Under the pieces are notes generated by a model, which did no database searches, had not been told where the DNA came from, and worked only from the letters and a program-made list of their open reading frames with translations. Positions 20,602 through 30,500 of a stretch of DNA of 64,000 nt are shown here, in pieces. The stretch covers positions 51,433 to 115,432 of the forward strand of contig JARBJD010000243.1 in the NCBI GenBank assembly GCA_033064195.1. The letters run 5' to 3'. The translations under genes and the position numbers were made by a program. Each line of letters begins with the position of its first letter. The stretch's first letter is position 1. This DNA is from Blattamonas nauphoetae (lineage: Eukaryota > Preaxostyla > Oxymonadida).

Positions 20602-22094
20602 ATGACTCAACCTCCTCCTCAAGATCCGGTTTATGTAGTCACTGTTCCTGTATAACTTCATTCATTTCTCTTTGTTTCTGATTGATTCATTGTTGCCTTA
20701 TTCCGATTCTCCTCCATTCATCCGCTTCACCCTTCAAAATATATTCGCCTAGAAAGAGCAACCAGTTACAGATGATTTTTCGGTGTGTCACTTACTCTTT
20801 TCCTCATGTGTCACAGCTAGAACTCGAACAACTCGCTGAACAGGTTTTCCTTTCATGTTCTCATTCATTACCTCTTTTTCCTCAGCATGTCGCTAATCTC
20901 AAAGATATGCACGTAGTCATGGAAAGCAAGTTGGATGACCTGGAGAATGAAGCTCTACACGAAGCTCGAGGTTCGTCTCCATTTTCTTGCCCATCATCAC
21001 TCTCTCCGACTATTTCCTGCAGACCATGAACGAATTCTGTTTACCTCATTCAGTAGGCATGTCCATGCTATCGAGAAAGAGTATGAAGCAGAGAAACAGA
21101 AGGTTCGCACCTTTCCTCATCCATCTCTTCATTTTCTCGTTTCCTGTTCTTCATATTTTTCTCCCTTCTAGCACCCGGTTTTCGATGTCTCTCACTGGGT
21201 GGGAAAATGCAAGGAAATGGAGAAGGAACTCAGCGTTCTCCGAGTCGATCTGGCCAAACTCCAAACAATCCATGACGGAGTCTTCTGTTTTGATTTTGTT
21301 CATTTTTTGGGATCTTTGTTCAGATGGCGGCGGAGTTGGAGAGCAGGAAGAGTGAAATGAGGGCGCTTGAAGCAGAACATAACGTCGTTGTTGCGGCTGT
21401 CATTGAGGCGAGAAAACGAAAGATTTCTTATCAAAATTCCATCACAGAACTGAAAAATGAACCTGTTGTTGTTGAACGAGCAAGGAGAACCAAGAAACCG
21501 ACAGACACTGTCGCAAAGAAAGGAGAAGATGAAAAAAGTTGGATCTCTACATTTTTCCATTTTTAATCACATCTTTGTTCTTCGTAAGCTCTTCGTCGGC
21601 GTCTCCTCTCCCAAATCTCAGCCACTGAAAAGCTAATTCAGGTTCACAAAACCAAAATCTCAAATCTCGAAAGGGAGAAGAAAAGGAGGAAGGAAGAAGT
21701 GACTCCTCTTGCTGTCTCATTCCGAGAATGCGTGGACGAAATCATTCAACAAGCAGAAGAAGACAGACAAGTGTGCAATCCCATCATTCCCGTTCTACTC
21801 CCCTTTCTGACGTTATTGCCTCTTATATCGTGCAATTTCATCCCATTTCTTTGTTTTCGAACGCAGTATTCCCATCCGACCCTTCCTTCATCCGCTGATA
21901 CACTGTCAACCACGATGGTGTCAGCCACCAATCGCCAGCCCACAACCACCCCAAATCTCACAATCGAGCAACGCTCAGCCATCCTCTCTCTTTTTCTCAA
22001 CAGAAATAGGAAGGTGATCGCGGAGATTCTCAATGAAGTGGAAGGGCAGCCACCTGACCAGGGAACTATCCAAGCGACGTTGTCTCCCTCCTGA
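20602..22094 (+). CDS. coiled-coil protein, nine exons
   Basis: Exons 20602-20628, 20753-20782, 20817-20843, 20886-20970, 21023-21102, 21172-21279, 21324-21537, 21589-21770 and 21867-22094 join in phase with GT-AG introns to a 326-residue protein starting MTQPPPQDPKEQ. Three exons are only 27-30 nt. Residues about 20-240 are rich in heptad-like Leu/Glu/Lys/Arg runs (VMESKLDDLENEALHEARD, MAAELESRKSEMRALEAEH, SNLEREKKRRKEE), predicting a long coiled coil. The C-terminal 75 residues are proline/threonine-rich and then helical (IEQRSAILSLFLN). The size and layout would fit an axonemal or basal-body coiled-coil protein of a flagellate, but I recognise no specific family. Confidence 0.8.
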
Positions 22095-22200
22095 ATGACT
22101 CTTATTTAGTCTTTGTTTTTCTGAGTATCTTCATTTCGTGATACATCTTCGTTTGGTTTGGTGGGGACTTCAGCAAAGTGGGTCTGATCATCATCTAAAA

Positions 22201-24606
22201 ATGTCGCAAATGCCGCGGTTGTCATTCCCTGTTGATGTCTCTGCCGAACAATCACCAAGGTCTTCATCAGGATCTGAATCAGATCAGCGCTCTGTGCAGT
22301 CCTCCAAAGACGAATCAAGTCAATCGAAAACGCCAAGCTCCTCCCCGCCAAGTCAATCCTTACATTCATTTTCACCAATGCAATCCCCAACAGTTGACGA
22401 GCCTATATCATCCAGACAACCTATTGAGCCACATGCACCTCTTTCAACCATGTTACGACCCGACCTCCAGTTGAATATGGATAAACTCGACGGAGGCGTG
22501 TCATACGAAGAGGATGAACAAGACCGTCGGGAACAACTCATGTTGTATGATGGAGAATGCTCGTGCATCTTCCCGTTCTTATACCTCGGATCGCGAACTG
22601 TTGCCAGCACGTTTGAAATTCTCGAGCAGAACTCCATCACTCATATTCTGAACTTGTCAGTCAAAGTCTTCCCGAATTATTTTCCTGATCAGTTTAGTTA
22701 TGTCGCTGTGCCTCTCAACGATGATCCCAACGAAGACATCTTGTCATTTCTACCTTACGCCGTCCACCTGATCGAAACAGTCCGTCTAAAGCAAGGCAGA
22801 GTCTTCACTCATTGCCATCTTGGTGTTTCCCGATCAGCTGCCATTGTCATCGGATATGTGATGTGGTACTGTAGTGTGGGTTACGAAGCTGCATTTGAAT
22901 ATGTCCACGGGATTCGAGAGATCGTCAGGCCCAATTTTGGGTTTGTTGCACAACTCGGAGAATGGGAGAAGAGACTCTCGGGGTATAAAGAGGATTCTTT
23001 GATCAGAATGCGACCTGTTCAGCAAAATGCGGTCTGCGCTCTTCCGACCACAATATTGCCTCCATGGACCGCATCCTCCTTCGACCCTCGATTCAGTTAC
23101 ATCCTTTGGTGCACTGATCGGATATATATCTGGCACGGAAGAGACTCACCGAATCAACTCAGAAAACAAACCGAACAATATGGATCTTCACTCCTCAATC
23201 TTCTTATGCCCAGCAACACCACTCTTCCGATGTCTATTCGCCCGTCAAACCCACAATCTGCCCATCTCCATTCACCAATCATCGATTCTGATCGATCCTC
23301 CGAATTCGAACAGCCCCCTCCAAACAAGAGCCCAGAAGACAGCGACAGAATCTTATTTGAACCACAATGGTCGAAACCTGATGGTGGGTTATTTGGACCT
23401 TCTCGAGTTTTCATTCAACAGTCTCCAGATGAGTTCCTATTCTGGAATGCTATCAACAAACATCAGCTGGAGAACACAGACTCTGAAACAAGAAGAGACG
23501 GTAAAGATGACTTCGATCCTCTGAAATTTGATTCTCATAGCATCGTTCCGCAAGCAAAGTTTGATCAAGAAGTCAGCTCGTCATTGGGCGAATCCGCATG
23601 GTCTGCCGAACCGAGTGTGTTGGCCTCACAGCGAGACAGCATGTCATGCCTCTCTGACAGAGTGCACGAACGACTTTTCCAAATGAGTTCTCGGGGAAGG
23701 ACAGATCGCGACAGAGGCACCTTGACTGATCGTGCAACAAGATTTGATCAACTAAGGCGATGGTACAACACAGGATCTATTCCACAGACTGTGGAAACCG
23801 AACAAGACATTGCAACAGTCCGAAGTGAAAGAGATACCGGGGTGACCACATCCCAACCAATTGTTCCACCACACCGAGCTCAAATTCCACTAACTGATCG
23901 CGCTCTTCCATCACATACAGGTCAGATACATCCATTGATCAACACGCGTGGATTAACCACGGATTCCATAAACGATTCATGGAAAGTGGGCCAAAATGCC
24001 AAACCGTCACCACAGATCAAGTTTTCGCTGAACTTGGGGAATGCAGTGGACCCTGCCTTGGATGATCACAATAGTCAAGCCAAGAAAGCCGATGGAAGTA
24101 TGAACAATCGCGAAGTCGCTGACTCAACTTCAAGTTTTTCTGAGACACCAATTGCTCGACTGTTTGAATTCCCAACCTTCGAAGAACTCAGACAATTCGA
24201 TAGTCAAGATTTGTGGAATACGAAACTCTTTATTTTGGTGCCCATGGACGAAATAATCCGATCAGACACGCGAACTCCTCGACAGGATGATGAAAACGAG
24301 CAAGACGAGGACCCATTACGGATATACATCTGGATCGGAAATGAATTTGAATTCTCATTCACCGACGACGAGAGAGACATAATTGAAGAAGAACGGAGCC
24401 ACGTCAAAGTCCAACATCCTCGTTTCGATTTAACTGATCGGAGTGCGGAACCGGACCAAGAAATGATACAATCTGTCGTTGATACCACAATCCTCTTTCT
24501 GTCGTCAATGAGTTTGTTTGGTGATGAGCCTGTATCTGTCGTCCCGATGATCGAGTTGGATGGAGATGAGACCAATCAATTTTGGGACTTTTTCCAGTTT
24601 GGTTGA
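22201..24606 (+). CDS. dual-specificity phosphatase with gelsolin-like C-terminal region
   Basis: Intronless, 801 residues from ATG at 22201 (MSQMPRLSFPVDVS); the frame extends upstream to 22138 only through a GTG. After about 100 Ser/Pro-rich residues, a dual-specificity phosphatase domain spans about 115-265: ILPFLYLGSR-type entry (FPFLYLGSRT), THILNLS, general-acid loop region PLNDDPNED, and the active site HCHLGVSRSA with catalytic cysteine and arginine. Further on, YILWCTDRIYIWHGRDS and LRIYIWIGNEFEFSF resemble gelsolin repeat strands. Plant MAPK phosphatase MKP1 has this order of domains, so a role in removing phosphate from MAP kinases is plausible. The middle is long and disordered. 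Confidence 0.85.
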   Translation: MSQMPRLSFPVDVSAEQSPRSSSGSESDQRSVQSSKDESSQSKTPSSSPPSQSLHSFSPMQSPTVDEPISSRQPIEPHAPLSTMLRPDLQLNMDKLDGGVSYEEDEQDRREQLMLYDGECSCIFPFLYLGSRTVASTFEILEQNSITHILNLSVKVFPNYFPDQFSYVAVPLNDDPNEDILSFLPYAVHLIETVRLKQGRVFTHCHLGVSRSAAIVIGYVMWYCSVGYEAAFEYVHGIREIVRPNFGFVAQLGEWEKRLSGYKEDSLIRMRPVQQNAVCALPTTILPPWTASSFDPRFSYILWCTDRIYIWHGRDSPNQLRKQTEQYGSSLLNLLMPSNTTLPMSIRPSNPQSAHLHSPIIDSDRSSEFEQPPPNKSPEDSDRILFEPQWSKPDGGLFGPSRVFIQQSPDEFLFWNAINKHQLENTDSETRRDGKDDFDPLKFDSHSIVPQAKFDQEVSSSLGESAWSAEPSVLASQRDSMSCLSDRVHERLFQMSSRGRTDRDRGTLTDRATRFDQLRRWYNTGSIPQTVETEQDIATVRSERDTGVTTSQPIVPPHRAQIPLTDRALPSHTGQIHPLINTRGLTTDSINDSWKVGQNAKPSPQIKFSLNLGNAVDPALDDHNSQAKKADGSMNNREVADSTSSFSETPIARLFEFPTFEELRQFDSQDLWNTKLFILVPMDEIIRSDTRTPRQDDENEQDEDPLRIYIWIGNEFEFSFTDDERDIIEEERSHVKVQHPRFDLTDRSAEPDQEMIQSVVDTTILFLSSMSLFGDEPVSVVPMIELDGDETNQFWDFFQFG

Positions 24607-24676
24607 TTCCATTTAGTTGTGGGGCTTTTATTTTTATTCATTTCATCAGATCTTTTCATTTTGGAATTCGATCAAG

Positions 24677-25404
24677 ATGTCCCATAATCCATCGGTTAGA
24701 AACTTCGAAACGATGCAGACAGAAGTATCCCTTGGATTGATGCCTCTGTGCCCGCAAACCGATGTGGGCAATGCCTTTAGTCTCATCGCCATCGTTTTCT
24801 ATGCTCTGGCCCTCGTTGTCTTCATAATCTCCGTCATCTCACCAGAACAAAAGATTATCCTCACCCGTGTGTTTCAACAATTCTCTTTCATTTATTTCTT
24901 TTCCTTATATATATTATATCCTTCCACCGACTTTTAGTGAAACAATGGTTCACCATGATGCAGATCTGTGGTCACCTGATGACTGGAGTCGTATTCTTCT
25001 CTGACCTGTTCCCGCGGAACGAGCAATTAGCCCTCTGTTATTGCTATTACAGTGCTGCCTACCAATGGATCCGTGTTCTCTTATTTATCACCGCACTCGT
25101 GTGCACCACAACCGGCGTCATGATCCTCCTCCCCTGCCGAAACACGACCATCAAATATCTGCACTTGTTGGTCAACACAGTCCATGTTGTCTTCCTCGTT
25201 ATCAACTTCCTAGGAACTGGCTGCACAGGGTATTATCAACAATGGATCACGATCCATAGCACCCTCGCCCAATTCTTCATGCCATTCATCTCGTTTTTGG
25301 CCTACTTCTTCATGCTCATTAAGGTCAACTTTAGAGTGACGAAGCGGACTGTCGTGACCAAACGCGAAGTGCTGATTGAAAATGAGGAGACGAGAGATGT
25401 GTAG
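24677..25404 (+). CDS. multipass membrane protein, two exons
   Basis: Exons 24677-24866 and 24938-25404 join in phase (donor GTGTGT, acceptor TTTTAG) to 218 residues starting MSHNPSVRN. Hydrophobic stretches at about 30-52 (FSLIAIVFYALALVVFIISV), 70-88, 102-130, 140-160 and 175-195 predict five or six membrane helices; the C-terminus is charged (KRTVVTKREVLIENEETRDV) and should face the cytosol. Four cysteines cluster before the third helix. I do not recognise a family. Confidence 0.75.
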
Positions 25405-25675
25405 AGGCTTTCTAACTGTGACGAGTATTCTCAATGGCTTTTGTCTTTTTTCTTACCCTTTATCATGATTCTTCTTGCATCTCAACCCACTATCGTTCGA
25501 TAAATCATCGCGCAATGACCGACACTTATCGTTTATTCAACTCTTTTTTTGTTCAATATAGTCAGAGCTATATGGACATAACATGCGATTTCTTCTTCTG
25601 AGCGAGTGTATTCCTCGATTTATGTCATGGTTAAGTGGAGGAGATCGATTTGGTTTGATCAACTCATTTTAGCTT

Positions 25676-27281
25676 ATGCTGCTTTCTTTCTTCTCCATCA
25701 TCCGTCTTGTGTTGATGTCAGAACTTGTCTCTGTCACTGTCATCAGTAAAAATGGTATTCACATCGATTTTCTCGAAATCCTCTTCACGTCATTTCCCTC
25801 ATTCTACCAGGAGACCGTGGGCAAGATGTCGCCATTCCCGTTTGCTTCCACTCTTTCCCTCTGACTTATCTCTGAATTAAGGGCTGGACAGTCACATCAC
25901 CTCTCCAAATCACTCCTCTCGGACTCCAACAGCATGTTCGCCTTGGTGAAGTACTGAAAGAGAAATATGTTGATGAACTCAAGTTTCTCGCTCCGAAATT
26001 CTCACCCAAGAATATTTACTCACGGGCTTCTGTTTCGGAACGCACTATGATGTCAGCTTCGGCCCAACTCGCAGGAATCTTCCCGTTGGGGGCTGGGCCA
26101 AACAATATGTTCAACTTTCCTGTGGTTTCAGAGCTTCAGCATGATGATTATTTTGCAAACGCTCCTCAACTATGGTTTGTACCGAAGTTGTCATCATTTC
26201 TGGATTTTCTCAATTTTTAGTCCAAGTGGACGAAAATATTGGGAAGAGACACAAAAATCAGAAGAATATGTGCAAAGTATGGCTAAATTCGACCAACTGC
26301 TGCAAGATGCCTCAACTTTACTCGATTTTGATGTCACCCTGTACAATCTTGAGAATGTCTATCAAGCCATGGAATATCAAAACAAATATTCGTGTGATGT
26401 CAATATATCATGATTTTCATACTCTTTTCGGAATGTTATTGACATTTATCAGGAAACTCAACCCAGAACAGACAACAGTTTTCAACCAGTTGGCAGAGGC
26501 ACTCCACACACGTATTCCTCTCATTGCTTCGTTATTTGTCCTTTATTTCCTTAGAGGAATTGTATAAGTATCCTAATGATGATGCTAATTGGTTAACTGT
26601 CGCAAATGGACTCTTCTTCTACGATGTCTGCAATCCTCTCTCGTTCTCACAGCTCTCCTTTTCTTTTGGGATATTGTTCACCATCATCAGCTCTTTTTCG
26701 GGAATCCTGCGCGAGATGGTGTCTTGTTCTCAACGTATTACAACGAAACTCTCAATCCAAAACAACTTCGCCTCTACACCATGCATAGCTCAACCGTCTT
26801 TTCTGTACTTCGTTCATTGAATGCAACGGTCTCTTCTCGCCCATATTCCGCAGCGGCCATTATTATTGAACTGTATGCATTCGGAGATTACCCCAGATTC
26901 ACGGATGGGTATCTCAAGTTTTATTATCAGCCAGACGAGTCATCAGCCAATAAAGGGCATCTATGGAATCCGTTTACACCTCGCGGATGTGTTAAGCCCA
27001 CTGACGACCCAGATGGATGCAAACTTGAAGATATCCAAGAAGAGTTCTTCGACCATGTATTCTCAGCGGAAGAAAGAGAAGATTACATCACTCTAGTCTG
27101 CTCAAGAAAGCCAAGTGATCGTTATGCACCAGCAAAGTATCGTAAACAGACTCCAGGTCGGACAGGACTGCACACAACTATCCTCACAATCTTTGGGCTC
27201 TCACTCTTTGTTTGCATTGCCTTGATCGTGGTTGGCTGTTGTGCAATGCAATCCAGGTCTAGGAAGGCACAGTGTTTGTGA
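25676..27281 (+). CDS. histidine acid phosphatase homologue lacking both catalytic residues (seven exons)
   Basis: Exons 25676-25754, 25811-25839, 25882-26174, 26221-26391, 26453-26511, 26555-26625 and 26691-27281 join in phase to 430 residues, normal for membrane-anchored acid phosphatases. An N-terminal signal (MLLSFFSIIRLVLM) and a C-terminal helix (ILTIFGLSLFVCIALIVVGC) with a short basic tail put the enzyme fold outside the cell or in the lysosome lumen. Fold markers are clear: ITPLGLQQHVRLGEVLKEKY, SRASVSERTMMSASAQLAG. However, the nucleophile motif RHGxR reads KNGDR (histidine replaced by asparagine; codons AAA AAT cross to exon 2) and the proton-donor HD motif reads HSS in LYTMHSSTVF. 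It is therefore probably a pseudo-enzyme, for example a binding or scavenging surface protein. Confidence 0.85.
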
Positions 27282-27503
27282 TTATGTTCCACTAACTCTT
27301 CAGCTTATGCGATATTGGCATCTGAACCAACTTGAGCTCTCTCTCTTCTATCTAGCACTTTTTCCGTCAATTGTGAATTCTTTACAGAATAGCGTTATTG
27401 TTATTCTCGAGTTTCTCGACTCTTTAATGAAATAAGGGTGAATAGATAGATTACTGACATGAAAATGAAAAAGTCAATTTATATTCTAAAGTATTGGAGC
27501 ATA

Positions 27504-30500
27504 TCACAAAACAACCACCAACACGGAAATGTTATCCATAGAGTCCAGTTCGCACGCAGCCACACGGATTGCAACCGCACTGAATTCTGCTAATTCTTGT
27601 TTTTCATCAACGTCTTTTCCTTCCGTCCTGCGACGAACCTGCGCGATTGAATAATCCACAAGATCGGCAATTTGATCATTCGACAATACATCAAACACGC
27701 CGTCACATCCGAGCACAATGGCCACATCCTCGCGAGGAATGGAGGGATTGTGATGAGGCTCAGAAAGTGGATGGAGAACAGGAGAGAACGGAACAACACG
27801 CTCCATCCAGTCAAGCATTGCTTCATCCGACACCTCCTCCTCTCCAATCCCCCTTCCATCCCCGATCCTTCCCCTTCTTCCTCCATCTTCATCGTCTCTT
27901 GGTCTGACAAGCGTCTGGAGGGTGATATCAGCCTCGTTGCAGACAAATGGAGCTTCGTCGAAATCACCCATCGATCGAGCGACAGCGAGCATTCCATTCA
28001 CTCGTCGTTCTGCTCCCACCCAACCAAGAACACTTCTGATGTAGTTGAACTCCCTCAGATCAACTGGCTTGTGATCGGACGAGAGCGGGCGGGCGATGAG
28101 TCGTGTTGTGGATGAGGAGAGTGAGTGTGGGAAGAGAGGGCGGAGATGACGAGTCAGGGCGAGTTCTTGTGAATATGGAAGGATGGGTGTTTGGGGAAGT
28201 GGGATTGGATCTTCTTCGTATTGTGTTCCGCATGTGACAAAGGTTTTCTGTTTGTCTGGCTGTGTTTGTGTGGATTTTGTGTTCTTCTCGTTGTTCTTTT
28301 GGTCATCGTCTTGAGTGTTGTGGTTGTTTTCGTCTTTGGTTCGTTTGTTGGTCTCATCAGCATCGGGAATGGTGATCAAATCGGCTTCCGAATCTTCCTC
28401 CCTCCTTTCCTCCTCCATCTCCTTCTTCTTCTCCTCTTCCATCTCCATCTCCCTCCCCTTCACCACCACACTTCTCGTCTTCTCTCTCGTCTCCCTCACT
28501 CTCGACACCAACACCCCTCGACTGTCTCCCATGTTAACTGTATACACCCGATACGGCGTCACAACTGCCATAATCACTGTGCAGCCATCAGGAACGTCCA
28601 AAACATGCATTTTTTCGATCAGATAATCGAAGGTACGCTCGAGGATGGTCACAAGGAAGGGGCGAGGGGAGATGGATGGGATTTCTTCGATTTTGGGGTC
28701 GGTTTCTGGTTGGTCGGTTTTTTGTTGTTCGGATTTTCGTGTTTTCTCCTTCTCTCTCTCCTCCAACGACAGATGAGCACAGATCAAGAACGCGTCCACA
28801 AAGTGCGTCGACACGAAATGTGATGCCTGGTCGCCTTTGTGCCCGTCGAACACGGCGAAGATCCCACAACCTCTCATTCCTTCCACAAACACCTCACTCG
28901 ACCGTCGATCCATCAGCGCGTTCTGCATCATCTCAACTCCACGACGAGTGAAACGCAGTTCTTGTGGGAACTTCAGAAGGAAGGCGAGTGTGTTCAGCTC
29001 GCCTGCCTCGACCAGTGCCTCCACGTCCCATCCGCTCGTTGGGAGAAGAATCGCTGCATCTTCCATCGACGGCCGCACACCATTCGTCTCGCTGATCCCA
29101 ACACTGTGGATCTTCAACGACGCCTGTGGAACGTCATCAAGCAATCCTTTCTTCTCGTCAACACTTTCTTCAACCTTCTTCTTCTTCTCACTCTCCTTCT
29201 CCAAAGGACTGTCTGACACTTCCTGTGTGGAGATTGGGGTGGAAAGAGGGGCGTTCTCCTTTCTTCGGTAGAATCCTGTTTTGGGCTTCGGGTTGAGATT
29301 TGTGGTCGATTTGAACTCGGCGAAGTCCATCTTTCGTTCTTCTTTCTTCTTTTCTTCTTCTTTCGCTTCTTCCTTCTTTTCAACTTCTTTTGCGTCTTCA
29401 TTCTTTTCTTCTTTCACTTCTTCTTTCTTCTCGTCTTCCACTTTATCAACACCATCCGCTTCTTCTTTTTGCGCTGAATCAATCGGTGCGTCGTCTGATG
29501 ATTTCGTGTCTGCTGACGATTCTGGAGATTGGACAGGAGTGAGTGGTTCTGGCGCTGAATCGTCGTTGTCTGTACTCTCTTCCTCGATTTTTGGAATCGT
29601 AAGTTCGGTTTCTGGTCTCTTGTCTTTCTCGCCCTCTTTCGAATCTTCTGCGATTGTTTCTTTCTTCTCCGATTCTGCTTTCTGTTCGTCTCCGGCGCCT
29701 TCCGTTTCACGTTCAGAACGCCCAAACTCTTTCATCTTCTCATCGGTGATCACTTCTGTCTTTGACTCATTTTCAGATTTGTCTTCTTCCTTTGTTGTTT
29801 CAGGTGCTGATTCCGTCGTCTTGTTATCATCTTCTTTCTCTTTCAGAGGAGTTGGAGTGTCTTCCTTGTCTGTCACAACTTGTTCAGCTGAGATGTTATC
29901 GTCCTTCTCCTCGGCTTGCTTCCCTTCTTCATCCTTCTCATCTTCATTCTCAGTTTCTTTCTCGTCCTTCTCTTCCTCCTTCTCTTTCTCCGCTTTTTCC
30001 TTCTCTTCCTGTTCCTTTGCGACCTGTGCTGCTTCTCTTTCCATCATCTCCCGAAGCTCCCTCTCCGCCTCCTCGTCTTCCTCTTCCTTCCTCCTTCTTT
30101 CCTCTTCCTCCTCCTTCCTCTTCATTTCCTCCTCCATCTTCTCAAAATCAACGTCAGCACATTCGGAGCACGGCACAAACCTTTTCCCAATTTCAGGAGG
30201 ATCAGTCTGTTTGACCTTCGGCTGACGAAGAGCAAGTTTGAACAGTTCAACGCTGCTAATAATCGACAGATCGGGCGAGGGCGACGAGGCAGGCGATGGG
30301 CTGGCGTTTGTTGGCTCGTTTGGAGCGAAATCTTCGATCAGATGGGAGATGAGAGAGGAGCCAGACGAGATCGGCGAAGATGATCCGAAGACACCTGCTG
30401 GAAGTTGGTTGGGATGGTCTTCAGTTTTCTTGTGAGCTTCCCTCCCTTCCTCCTTCTTCTCCTCCAGCCTTCTCTTAATCCCCTGTTCCAACAGATTCAA

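Noticed and set aside
29281-30225. Ser-rich 314-codon plus-strand frame
   Set aside because: It is the antisense of the Glu/Lys-rich spacer of the LRR-PP2C gene, whose exons and domains are clear on the minus strand.
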